DNA from: an uncultured Clostridium sp.
Lineage (GTDB): Bacteria; Bacillota; Clostridia; TANB77; CAG-508
Reading direction: 5' to 3'
DNA: 9,892 bases
Assembly (NCBI GenBank): GCA_900552655.1
Contig: USAE01000051.1
Location: forward strand, 1 to 9,892
The notes beneath the pieces are model-generated. The model saw only the letters and a program-made list of their open reading frames with translations. It did not search any database and was not told the origin of the DNA. This document shows positions 1-6,419 of the stretch, piece by piece. Within the stretch, counting starts at the first letter, position 1. Each line of letters opens with the position of its first letter. The position numbers were made by a program, and so were the translations under genes.

Positions 1-51
1 GACGCATGCGTCGGAACAGCTATGAGCCTTGAGGCTCTGCTTGTAACATAG
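1..51 (+). CDS. Possible C-terminal tail of TnpB (partial)
   Basis: Frame 1 is open from the window edge to a TAG at 49-51 and reads DACVGTAMSLEALLVT. TnpB proteins often end with a short variable tail after an ACG-like motif, and the tnpB stop usually lies just before the right-end hairpins, which fits the layout here. Sixteen residues are too few to identify a family, and the other two frames also run to stops within about 30 bases. The call rests mainly on context. If correct, this is the RNA-guided nuclease gene of the IS200/IS605-type element. Confidence 0.35.
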   Translation, partial: DACVGTAMSLEALLVT

Positions 52-70
52 CCTTCTAGGCGTTATGAGT

Positions 71-95
71 AAAAAGCCCCCGGCTTAGCCGGGGG
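71..95 (-). terminator. GC-rich hairpin, terminator-like on the minus strand
   Basis: Perfect 8-bp stem CCCCCGGC/GCCGGGGG with loop TTA. Read on the minus strand it is followed directly by five T (71-75 are A), which is the layout of a Rho-independent terminator. On the plus strand the following ATAATTACTG has no T-run. It is also the subterminal hairpin of the putative IS end, so it may serve both roles. Confidence 0.45.
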
Positions 96-219
96 ATAAT
101 TACTGAAAACTTACAGATATATGTACTAAAATCAAAATGTATCATTTTTTGGTTTACTACATAGCAGAGAGGAAGTTTTATGGAAATAATTATTGTTAAT
201 GTTATGTTTAAAAACTTAT

Positions 220-248
220 TTGACAGTTATAAATTTTGATCCTATAAT
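220..248 (+). promoter_or_regulatory. Consensus sigma-A promoter of the DMT permease
   Basis: TTGACA at 220-225, a 17-bp spacer, and TATAAT at 243-248: a perfect match to the vegetative consensus in both boxes and spacing. Transcription would begin near 255, giving a leader of about 28 bases before the ATG at 283. No operator or leader structure is visible, so strong constitutive expression is likely. Confidence 0.85.
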
Positions 249-282
249 TTAATAGTCTTATAAAATTATGGGGGATGATTGT

Positions 283-1188
283 ATGTGGTTAATATTTGCA
301 ACAATAACAATTTTACTGTGGGGAGCGTCAGAAACGATATTTAAAAAAGTTTCTACAGCAGAAAAATATAGTGTATTAAAACTAATTTCATATAATGGTA
401 TAATTTTGGGAATATGTGCAGTAATTTTTATGGTAATTACAAAAACACAAATAAATTTTCAAATAATAAAAACATATTTACCAGTAGCTTTAATATATAT
501 TGCATCAATGTTTTGTACATACAAAGCAATGACTCTTGTAAAAGTTTCAATTTTATCGCCATTACAAAATTCATCTTGTGCTATAACAACAATATTATGT
601 ATATTTTTGCTAAAACAAGAAGTGGGAATACCACAAATAATCTCTATTGCAGTAATTATAATAGTAATGATTTTACTATCAATAAATAAAGATGAAGTTT
701 TACGTTTAGAGTCTGGTGATAAAGAAGCAGATGAAAGAAACGCAAAAAAAGCATATTTATTATATCTAAAAGGAATTGCGTTTGCTCTTGGATATTGGCT
801 TTTAGATGGTATAGGTTCATTTATGGATGACTATACATTAGAAGCAGAGTTATCAGCAGAGCAAGTAATTATTACATATTCTTTTATATATGCAGTAATA
901 GGAATTATTTGTGCAATTATAGTGAAAAATAAAGAAAAAGGTTATAAATATATAGATATTAAAAATAATAAATTAAAATTATTGGGAACTTTATTAGAAA
1001 CAGTTGGGCAGTATACATATATTTATGCTTTTGCATTTGGTGATGCAGCTATAGCTTCACCATATATTGCAGCATATAGTATAGTAACTGTTATATTATC
1101 TAGAATTTTCTTAAAAGAAAAATTGAAAAAGAAACAATATATATTAATAGGAATAATCTTAGTAGCATTAGTAATACTTTCAATATAG
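283..1188 (+). CDS. DMT-superfamily (EamA) permease
   Basis: An inner-membrane transporter of the drug/metabolite superfamily, 301 aa, the usual length for two EamA repeats. The first repeat covers about residues 1-135 and begins with a hydrophobic helix carrying LLWGASETIF. A charged cytoplasmic linker (about 136-157, rich in D, E and K) separates it from the second repeat (about 158-301), whose last helix is followed only by a short tail. About ten membrane segments are visible. The substrate cannot be told; amino acids, nucleobases or drugs are all possible for the family. Start: an ATG at 268 is in frame, but GGGGGA at 270-275 sits 7 bases before the ATG at 283, so 283 is preferred. It has its own consensus promoter and ends in TAG before a convergent hairpin, so it is probably monocistronic. 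Confidence 0.85.
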   Translation: MWLIFATITILLWGASETIFKKVSTAEKYSVLKLISYNGIILGICAVIFMVITKTQINFQIIKTYLPVALIYIASMFCTYKAMTLVKVSILSPLQNSSCAITTILCIFLLKQEVGIPQIISIAVIIIVMILLSINKDEVLRLESGDKEADERNAKKAYLLYLKGIAFALGYWLLDGIGSFMDDYTLEAELSAEQVIITYSFIYAVIGIICAIIVKNKEKGYKYIDIKNNKLKLLGTLLETVGQYTYIYAFAFGDAAIASPYIAAYSIVTVILSRIFLKEKLKKKQYILIGIILVALVILSI

Positions 1189-1247
1189 TAATAACAAGAA
1201 AATACAATAAGTAAAAACATAGTTTAATATTTAAAAATAATAAAGAC

Positions 1248-1285
1248 AAGAGCATCTTATACGTTGTGTGGTATAAGATGCTCTT
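1248..1285. terminator. Bidirectional terminator between convergent genes
   Basis: A perfect 15-bp inverted repeat (1248-1262 and 1271-1285) with an 8-nt loop GTTGTGTG. It lies between the DMT permease (plus) and the 251-aa gene (minus). The minus-strand exit is T-rich (GTCTTTATTATTTTT); the plus-strand exit is TGAGG, with only three T after the CTC of the stem. It probably serves both genes, better on the minus strand. Confidence 0.7.
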
Positions 1286-1300
1286 TGAGGTATTGTGAAA

Positions 1301-2056
1301 TTATTCTTTCTGTGCGAAACTAGAAATAGAATTAAACTGGTCTAGAGTTTCGCAATACTTTTTAAAACGACTGTCATTTTCGGCAGGTGGAATAATCGAA
1401 ATATGAAGTAGCATTTTATCATTCAATTTTTTTACGGTAAATACAAAGTTTGCGAGTCCTAACGAATGCAGATAGTTAAACTTACTACAAAAATTAGGGA
1501 TTTTTAGACTTTCGATTTGCCTAACTACAGTAAATTGAACAGAAACTGTAATCTGTCTTCCGATTGCCGTTATTGAAAGTAAGTTATTTGATATAGTTAA
1601 AAGTTTTTTTATTTTAACCATATTCAATAATTCTAACACCGGCTCCAATCCGTTGAATGGTTTCACTAGTGAAATTATAAAACTTTCTTTGTCACTATCA
1701 ATATAGCTATCATTTGTACACTCAGAAGAACAAATGAAACTATCTTGAAGTGAAATTATAAACTGATTAGAAGATTCCTCATAATTAAAACTTGGAATAC
1801 ATTCTTTAAAAAGAGCGTTCCATGTTAAGAGTAAACTTTCATCAACTTCTGAAGATGTTTTTAAAGAAACCTCAAATGCAGGGAAAGATTCCCTAGCTCT
1901 ATACACATAGATTGATAATCTATCTTGTATAAATTTAAAATTGAAACCATTCTTCAATTTTGGATTTGCTAAGGCATTTAATGCCTTGCAAATTGCCTTA
2001 ATAACAGTTGTGTCTTCTTCTGCTATTTTTAGCCGAAGTTCTTTTGTGTTAGCCAT
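1301..2056 (-). CDS. Hypothetical protein, 251 aa
   Basis: I do not recognise this protein. It starts at an ATG (2054-2056) with a strong AGGAGG at 2068-2073, 11 bases upstream, and ends in TAA. No signal peptide and no membrane helix are visible, so it is probably cytosolic. The N-terminus (residues 1-30) looks like an amphipathic helix. Most of the rest alternates short hydrophobic strands with polar turns (45-66, 98-110, 124-131, 158-180, 202-223), suggesting an alpha/beta or beta-rich fold. It has six Cys (23, 86, 109, 113, 190, 235), including one CxxxC, with no clear metal site. Base use is less AT-biased than in the ATPase and ABC genes. It is divergent from the 159-aa unknown gene and has its own promoter. 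The frame and signals are convincing; the function is unknown. Confidence 0.75.
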   Translation of the reverse strand: MANTKELRLKIAEEDTTVIKAICKALNALANPKLKNGFNFKFIQDRLSIYVYRARESFPAFEVSLKTSSEVDESLLLTWNALFKECIPSFNYEESSNQFIISLQDSFICSSECTNDSYIDSDKESFIISLVKPFNGLEPVLELLNMVKIKKLLTISNNLLSITAIGRQITVSVQFTVVRQIESLKIPNFCSKFNYLHSLGLANFVFTVKKLNDKMLLHISIIPPAENDSRFKKYCETLDQFNSISSFAQKE

Positions 2057-2103
2057 AAAATTTTATACCTCCTTTTTTCAACTTAACCTAATGGCATACA
2101 TTT

Positions 2104-2132
2104 AGTATACTACAAAAAGCAGATAAAGTAAA
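2104..2132 (-). promoter_or_regulatory. Sigma-A promoter of the 251-aa gene
   Basis: On the minus strand: TTTACT (2127-2132), a 17-bp spacer, TATACT (2104-2109). The boxes match consensus at 4/6 and 5/6. The start site would be near 2097, about 40 bases before the start codon, with AGGAGG in between. Confidence 0.65.
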
Positions 2133-2232
2133 CATAAAACATAAAAGCAAAAACTAACTATATTGATAAACTGTAAAAACATATTAGATAACGAAAAAGC
2201 AAATAGATAAGAAAATAAACAACTAAAATTCT

Positions 2233-2261
2233 TTGATTAATTATAAAAAACGTGATATACT
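2233..2261 (+). promoter_or_regulatory. Extended -10 promoter of the 159-aa gene
   Basis: TTGATT (2233-2238), a 17-bp spacer, TATACT (2256-2261), preceded by TGA that gives an extended TGnTATACT. The -10 box is identical to that of the divergent promoter at 2104-2109. About 100 bases of A-rich DNA (2133-2232) separate the two -35 boxes; no clear operator palindrome is seen there. Confidence 0.7.
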
Positions 2262-2296
2262 AAGCAGGAATAAATTTTACCTAGGAGGTATGAGAG

Positions 2297-2776
2297 ATGT
2301 TTAAAAAACGGAAAGCACAATTGTGCTATACTACATGTGAGGAAAATGGTTTTATGAATATAACCATTTTATCAAAAGGACAAGGAAGAGAAGAAAAATC
2401 TATTACCTTGGATGGAATGATCCGGTTAAGTACGACTTTAGACTATTTGGTTGATACCAATGCTAAACAGTATGTTTGTTATATGCATTATACAACCAGA
2501 TGTAAAAAGACGGATGAAGACCAGAAATTATTTCATAATTACGATTCCAACAAACCTATATATATGGGGTGGTCAAAGAATGTTCCAAAAATCGGACAAA
2601 ACATAATTGTTTACGGGGTTTCATCAAATGATATAAATGATGAAATTACTACAGGGAAAAAAGCTGAAGAAAAGCCTGCATGCTTTACTGTAAACGCTGT
2701 AGTATACCAGTATGAAAATGTTTATGTATGTGATGTGGATTCTAAGATAATTTTGGCTGTTGAAGTTGTAAGATAA
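2297..2776 (+). CDS. Hypothetical protein, 159 aa
   Basis: I do not recognise this protein. Start: AGGAGG at 2283-2288 sits 8 bases before the ATG at 2297, downstream of a good promoter, so the start is secure. The protein is soluble-looking, with no signal peptide or membrane helix. It opens with a basic stretch (KKRK, residues 3-6) and has six Cys (10, 14, 61, 69, 129, 145), including CxxxC at 10-14. Strand-like segments near 20-25, 58-66, 101-108 and 129-156 suggest a small beta-rich domain. Codon use includes CGG, CCG and ACG, rarer in the flanking ATPase and ABC genes, which may hint at separate origin. It is divergent from the 251-aa unknown and followed by its own hairpin, so it is a single-gene unit. 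Confidence 0.75.
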   Translation: MFKKRKAQLCYTTCEENGFMNITILSKGQGREEKSITLDGMIRLSTTLDYLVDTNAKQYVCYMHYTTRCKKTDEDQKLFHNYDSNKPIYMGWSKNVPKIGQNIIVYGVSSNDINDEITTGKKAEEKPACFTVNAVVYQYENVYVCDVDSKIILAVEVVR

Positions 2777-2837
2777 TAAAAAAGTGGTTTTGTTATAGTG
2801 CATAAATGCATTGCAATGGCACAAATATAAAGAAATA

Positions 2838-2870
2838 AGAGTCCCAGAATAAGAAAAATTCTGGGACTCT
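2838..2870 (+). terminator. Hairpin terminator after the 159-aa gene
   Basis: A perfect 13-bp inverted repeat (2838-2850 and 2858-2870) with a 7-nt A-rich loop. It lies 61 bases after the stop. The downstream side is ACTATATATAAATT, without a proper T-run, so termination may be incomplete, but the long stable stem and its position fit this role. Confidence 0.6.
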
Positions 2871-2892
2871 ACTATATATAAATTAATTTGAA

Positions 2893-2923
2893 CAGGGATT
2901 TTAAGAACCGTCCCCGAATCCCG
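2893..2923. repeat. REP-like element with GGGGACGGTTCTT motif
   Basis: The minus strand reads GGGGACGGTTCTT, flanked by the 6-bp inverted pair GGGATT (2895-2900) / AATCCC (2917-2922). From memory, GGGACGGTTC-type motifs occur as dispersed short repeats near RAYT (REP-associated tyrosine transposase) genes in clostridia and other bacteria. The local base composition is unlike the AT-rich surroundings. No transposase lies in the window, so this would be a solo copy. Confidence 0.45.
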
Positions 2924-2955
2924 ATTTAATTAATAAAAAATTAAGAAAATCTAAA

Positions 2956-2984
2956 TTGATATAGTAATAATGTAGTGGTATAAT
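2956..2984 (+). promoter_or_regulatory. Extended -10 promoter of the P-type ATPase operon
   Basis: TTGATA (2956-2961), a 17-bp spacer, TATAAT (2979-2984), preceded by TGG giving an extended -10. The start site would be near 2991, only about 22 bases before the GTG start, so the leader is very short and leaves no room for a riboswitch. Confidence 0.75.
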
Positions 2985-3012
2985 TCTAAAAAACTGAAAA
3001 GAGTGAAAAAAA

Positions 3013-5340
3013 GTGGAAAGATATAATCCAGACTATAAAAGTGGTCTAAATGCTAAACAAGTAAATAAAAGAAAAGAAGAAAATTTAATCAATATAGATA
3101 CAACGGTAAAGACAAAAAGTGTAAAGTCAATTATTGTATCAAACTTTTTTACATTGTTTAATATAATGAATTTTATATTGGCGTTATTAATATTTTTTGT
3201 AGGGGCGTATAAAAATTTATTATTTATAATAATTGTTATACTAAATACTCTTATTAGTACAATTCAGGAGATTTATTCTAAAAAAACAATAGATAAATTA
3301 TCACTATTAGCGCAAACAAAAGCAAATGTAATAAGAGATGGAAAAAAAGAGAAAATTAGTAGTTTTGAATTAGTACTAGATGATGTAATTGAATTAAATG
3401 CAGGAGATCAAATTCCTACAGATAGTGTTATTTTAAATGGAAAAATAGAAGTAAATGAGGCTTTATTAACAGGAGAACCGGATAATATAGAAAAAGAAAA
3501 AGGTGATAGACTGTTATCTGGAAGTTATTTAGTTAGTGGAAAATGTTTTGCTAAAGTAGAACATATTGGTAAAGAAAATTATATAGCCAAGATATCTAAT
3601 GAAGCAAAGTCGAAGAGAAAAGTAAATTCAGAAATAATGAATTCTCTAAACAAAATAATAAAGATAATTTCTTTTGTAATAATTCCAGTAGGAATATTGT
3701 TATTTTTTAATCAGCTAGATTTACAAGGAAGTGACTTTAAACAAGCAATAGTTAGTACAGTTGCAGCTTTAATTGGTATGATACCTGAAGGTTTGGTTCT
3801 GCTAACAAGTACAGTATTAGCAGTTAGCGTAACAAGACTTGCTAAAAAGAAAGTATTAGTACAAGAATTATACTGTATAGAAACTTTAGCTAGAGTAGAT
3901 GTGCTATGCTTAGACAAAACAGGAACAATTACAGAAGGAAAAATGAGTGTAGACAAAATAATTCCAGTAAATAATCACACAGAAAAAGAAGTACAAGAAA
4001 TATTATCAATATTGGGAACATATTCAGAAGATAAAAATTCTACAATAGAAGCTATAAGAGAAAAATTTACAACTAATAAAAAATTAAAAGTAGAAAGAAG
4101 TATGCCATTTAAATCTTCTAATAAATGGTCTGGAATTAGTTTAAAAGATGTGACTTATGTATTAGGAGCTCCAGAAGTCATAGGTGAAAATAAAAAAGAA
4201 ATAGAAAAATATATATCTGAATATAGAGTAGTTGCTATAGGAAAAAGTGCTGAAAAGTTAAATAATAAATTACCAGAAAAAATAGAAATTGTAGGATATA
4301 TATTAATATCTGACATAATTCGTAAAAATTCTAAAGAAATATTAAACTATTTTGAAAAACAAGGTGTAGCAATAAAACTAATTTCTGGCGATAACCCAAT
4401 AACAGTTTCTAATATAGCAAAAAAAGCAGGAGTAAAAGATTATGAAAATTATATTGATGCTAGAACTTTAAAGACAGAAGAAGACATAAAGAAAGCAGCT
4501 ATAAAATACACAATATTTGGAAGAGTAACTCCAGAGCAGAAAAAGCAAATTATACTTGCATTAAAAGAAGAAAAGCATACAGTTGCAATGACAGGTGATG
4601 GCGTAAATGATGTATTAGCATTAAAAAATGCAGATTGTAGTATAACTGTTGCAAATGGAAGTGAAGCAGCGAGAAATGTATCACAGTTAGTACTATTAGA
4701 TTCAGACTTTAAGTCTATGCCGAATATTGTAGATGAAGGAAGAAGAACAATAAATAATATACAAAGATCTGCTACATTATTTTTAGTAAAAACAATATAT
4801 GCAACAATGCTTGCAATATTATTTGTATTTGTAAATATGCCATATCCATTTATTCCAATTCAATTAACTTTAATAAATCTAGTTGTAACAGGTATACCAT
4901 CTGTAATTTTAGCACTAGAGCCAAACAAAGAAAGAATAAAGGGTAAATTTATAATAAATATAATAAAAAGAGCTTTACCAACTGCGTTAACTGTAGTTAC
5001 AAATATAATTATTATAGGAATAATTAGTAAAATATATAACATAGATGAAATGAACTATTCTAGTGTTTGTGTTGTTGTAACAGCAATAACAGGATTTATT
5101 TTATTATTTAAAATATCTAGACCATTTACTATAAGTAGAACAATACTATTTATAGGAGTAATTACAATTTTTTTAGTAGGCATAACACTATTTAAAGGTA
5201 TATTTAGTATAAATTTAGATTTAAGTAATATTATACCAATAATAATTTTAGGAGTTGCTTCTATTTTTGTTGGAATAGTATATAATGTTATTTCGAATAA
5301 AATTTTTAAAAAAGTAGAGAAGAGGATGGCAAATGATTAA
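3013..5340 (+). CDS. P-type cation-transporting ATPase (CtpE-like)
   Basis: Uses ATP, through a phospho-aspartate intermediate, to pump a cation across the cell membrane. At 775 aa it has all family parts. M1-M2 lie at about 42-88. The actuator domain holds TGE at 153-155. M3-M4 lie at about 215-275 with the ion-site motif IPEGL at 257-261. DKTGT has its phosphorylated Asp at 301, a nucleotide-domain motif LGAPE lies at 384-388, and the hinge motif GDGVND is at 528-533. Hydrophobic helices M5-M10 follow from about 590. No N-terminal heavy-metal (CxxC) domain is present, which argues against a Cu/Cd pump. The IPEGL signature and short nucleotide domain resemble the CtpE-type group, where Ca2+ transport is reported for the mycobacterial member; the ion here is inferred. 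Start GTG at 3013 follows a weak GAGTG site. The gene overlaps the DUF4116 gene by 8 bases. Confidence 0.93.
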   Translation: MERYNPDYKSGLNAKQVNKRKEENLINIDTTVKTKSVKSIIVSNFFTLFNIMNFILALLIFFVGAYKNLLFIIIVILNTLISTIQEIYSKKTIDKLSLLAQTKANVIRDGKKEKISSFELVLDDVIELNAGDQIPTDSVILNGKIEVNEALLTGEPDNIEKEKGDRLLSGSYLVSGKCFAKVEHIGKENYIAKISNEAKSKRKVNSEIMNSLNKIIKIISFVIIPVGILLFFNQLDLQGSDFKQAIVSTVAALIGMIPEGLVLLTSTVLAVSVTRLAKKKVLVQELYCIETLARVDVLCLDKTGTITEGKMSVDKIIPVNNHTEKEVQEILSILGTYSEDKNSTIEAIREKFTTNKKLKVERSMPFKSSNKWSGISLKDVTYVLGAPEVIGENKKEIEKYISEYRVVAIGKSAEKLNNKLPEKIEIVGYILISDIIRKNSKEILNYFEKQGVAIKLISGDNPITVSNIAKKAGVKDYENYIDARTLKTEEDIKKAAIKYTIFGRVTPEQKKQIILALKEEKHTVAMTGDGVNDVLALKNADCSITVANGSEAARNVSQLVLLDSDFKSMPNIVDEGRRTINNIQRSATLFLVKTIYATMLAILFVFVNMPYPFIPIQLTLINLVVTGIPSVILALEPNKERIKGKFIINIIKRALPTALTVVTNIIIIGIISKIYNIDEMNYSSVCVVVTAITGFILLFKISRPFTISRTILFIGVITIFLVGITLFKGIFSINLDLSNIIPIIILGVASIFVGIVYNVISNKIFKKVEKRMAND

Positions 5341-5854
5341 TAAAGAATACGTTATACAAAATGCAGATAATAAAGAGTTTATATTAAAAGCAATAGATGA
5401 AGATGCAACATTAATAGAATTTGCAAGTGATGAAATAAGAGATAATAAAGAAATTATGCTAGAAGCAATTAAAAGAAATGGAGAAGTGCTAGAGTTTGCA
5501 AGTGATAGATTAAAAGCAGATAAGGAAGTTGTACTTACAGCAGTAAAAGAAGTGGGCTGGGTTGTGTGTTATGCATCACAAGAGCTAAAAGCAGATAAAG
5601 AAATAATTTTAGAAGGTTGCAAAAAAGACGGACAAGTGTTGTATTATGCAAGCAAAGAATTAAGAGATGATAAAGAAGTAGTGCTAGAGGCTGTAAAACA
5701 TAAAGGGATAATAGTAAAATATGCAAGCAAAAGGTTATTAGAAGATACAGAAGTTATAATAGCAGCATTAACTCAAAATAAAAAGGCAGAAATATTTATA
5801 CCAAAAGAATTTAGAGAAAAAGAAGAAGTAAAAGCAGCTTTTGCAAGTGAATAG
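5333..5854 (+). CDS. DUF4116 repeat protein
   Basis: A 173-aa protein made almost wholly of six tandem 25-residue units, beginning at residues 13, 38, 63, 88, 113 and 138. The units follow a (D/N)KE-(hydrophobic)2-L-xA(I/V)K...FAS/YAS-x-(D/E)LK pattern, typical of DUF4116; the sixth is diverged (IPKEFRE in place of YAS). Each unit should form a helical hairpin, giving a superhelical scaffold. The molecular role of DUF4116 is not known; protein-protein binding is the natural guess. There is no signal peptide or membrane segment. Start: ATG at 5333 lies inside the end of the ATPase gene, 7 bases after GAGG, and the 8-base overlap implies translational coupling, so the protein may work with the pump. 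Repeats 1-5 are similar in DNA as well, so the gene may be prone to unit gain or loss. Confidence 0.88.
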   Translation: MINKEYVIQNADNKEFILKAIDEDATLIEFASDEIRDNKEIMLEAIKRNGEVLEFASDRLKADKEVVLTAVKEVGWVVCYASQELKADKEIILEGCKKDGQVLYYASKELRDDKEVVLEAVKHKGIIVKYASKRLLEDTEVIIAALTQNKKAEIFIPKEFREKEEVKAAFASE

Positions 5855-5860
5855 AAAATG

Positions 5861-5900
5861 AACACCTATAATTTTTTATAATTATAGGTGTTTATTTTTT
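5861..5900 (+). terminator. Rho-independent terminator of the ATPase-DUF4116 operon
   Basis: A perfect 13-bp stem (5861-5873 and 5880-5892) with a 6-nt loop, followed by TATTTTTT (5893-5900). It begins 6 bases after the DUF4116 stop codon and is the clearest intrinsic terminator in the window. Confidence 0.9.
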
Positions 5901-5984
5901 AGTAGAAAAGTTATGAAATGCTTTAGATTTTCTTAGAGTTTTTATTAGTTAGGAATATTAAAAAAAATTTTTAATAGAAAAATA

Positions 5985-6013
5985 TTGACAACTGTTATAT
6001 ACTGTTATATATT
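5985..6013 (+). promoter_or_regulatory. Sigma-A promoter of the GntR-ABC operon
   Basis: A perfect -35 TTGACA (5985-5990), a 17-bp spacer, and -10 TATATT (6008-6013, 5/6). The -10 box and the spacer lie inside the repeats ACTGTTATAT, so bound repressor would block RNA polymerase directly. Confidence 0.8.
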
Positions 6014-6025
6014 AAATATAACAGT
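5991..6025. promoter_or_regulatory. Probable GntR/YtrA operator
   Basis: A perfect 10-bp inverted repeat: ACTGTTATAT (6001-6010), 5-bp centre ATTAA, ATATAACAGT (6016-6025). A third identical half-site, ACTGTTATAT, lies directly upstream at 5991-6000 as a tandem copy. It covers the spacer, the -10 box and the transcription start. YtrA-type regulators bind palindromes at their own promoter, so this is most likely the autoregulatory site. The binding itself is inferred. Confidence 0.8.
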
Positions 6026-6041
6026 GAAAAAGGAGAAGAAA

Positions 6042-6419
6042 ATGAATATTATTATTAGTAATAGCATTGGAGAGCCAATATATGAACAAATAAAAAAAGC
6101 AATAAAACAGGCAATATATTCTAACGAATTAAAAGAAGGAGAAATATTACCTTCAGTAAGAGTAATGGCAAACGATTTAAAAATAAGCTTTCTAACTGTT
6201 AAAAAGGCATATGACGATTTAGAAATAGAAGGATTTATAAAAACAGTTCAAGGCAAGGGAAGTTATGTATTACCTAAAAATTTAAATCTTTTAAGAGAAG
6301 AGAAATTAAAAGAAATAGAAAACCATGTAGTTTCAATTGTTAAATTATCAAGAATTTATAATATAACAGAAGATGAAGTAATTAATTTAATAAAAGTTAT
6401 GTTTAAGGAGGATTTTTAA
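6042..6419 (+). CDS. GntR-family repressor, YtrA subfamily
   Basis: A 125-aa DNA-binding regulator. Residues 10-76 form the GntR winged helix: PIYEQIKKAIKQAI, then the LPSVRVMANDL and TVKKAYDDLEIEG recognition region, then the GKGSYV wing. The short C-terminal part (about 80-125) is helical and would serve dimerisation, as in YtrA, with no effector-binding FadR- or UTRA-type domain. Start: the frame is open from 5985, but that ATG overlaps the -35 box; AGGAG at 6031-6035 lies 6 bases before the ATG at 6042. The stop overlaps the ABC ATPase start by one base (TAATG). YtrA-type genes normally repress their own ABC operon and are relieved by cell-envelope-active antibiotics or similar stress. 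The inducer here is unknown. Confidence 0.92.
   Translation: MNIIISNSIGEPIYEQIKKAIKQAIYSNELKEGEILPSVRVMANDLKISFLTVKKAYDDLEIEGFIKTVQGKGSYVLPKNLNLLREEKLKEIENHVVSIVKLSRIYNITEDEVINLIKVMFKEDF

Larger units (their letters stand above)
1..95 (+). ncRNA. Candidate omega-RNA scaffold (3' part)
   Basis: In IS200/IS605 elements the omega (reRNA) guide RNA of TnpB is made from the 3' end of tnpB plus the right end, and the guide is read from the flanking DNA. The hairpin series at 24-37, 48-67 and 77-95 lies in the expected place, overlapping the putative tnpB tail and ending at the right boundary. No promoter or mature ends can be seen, and the 5' part is off the window. Inferred from structure and position only. 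Confidence 0.4.
1..103 (+). mobile_element. Right end of an IS200/IS605-type element (partial)
   Basis: Seen: this stretch is clearly more GC-rich than the rest and packed with hairpins. There is a 5-bp GAGCC/GGCTC stem (24-28/33-37, loop TTGA), a bulged stem built from CATAGCCT and AGGC..TATG (about 48-67), and a perfect 8-bp GC stem (77-84/88-95) with a 3-nt loop, followed by ATAATTAC. Known: IS200/IS605 elements of clostridia commonly end in such a GC-rich subterminal hairpin just 3' of tnpB, and TTAC occurs as a target tetranucleotide in this family. Inferred: the body of the element lies left of the window and its right boundary falls at about 96-103. The exact cleavage site cannot be fixed from one copy. 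Confidence 0.6.

Noticed and set aside
180..239. Small frame starting at ATG 180, 19 codons, after GAGAGG
   Set aside because: It overlaps the -35 box of the permease promoter, shows no recognisable peptide features and ends before that promoter's -10 box; most likely chance.
268..282. Upstream ATG at 268 as the start of the DMT permease
   Set aside because: The GGGGGA ribosome site lies at 270-275, inside that extension, and is correctly spaced for the ATG at 283.
1301..2776. The divergent unknown pair as a toxin-antitoxin module
   Set aside because: The genes are divergent rather than co-transcribed, and neither shows a known toxin motif or an antitoxin DNA-binding domain.
2799..2810. Small palindrome TGCAT-AA-ATGCA after the 159-aa gene
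   Set aside because: The arms are only 5 bp, no T-run follows, and a much stronger hairpin lies at 2838-2870.
5991..6010. Tandem 10-bp repeat as the start of a repeat array or CRISPR
   Set aside because: Only two direct copies without spacers, lying within a promoter and matching the arms of the operator palindrome.
5985..6041. Upstream ATG in the gntR frame at about 5985
   Set aside because: It coincides with the -35 box and would translate the operator; AGGAG at 6031-6035 clearly serves the ATG at 6042.
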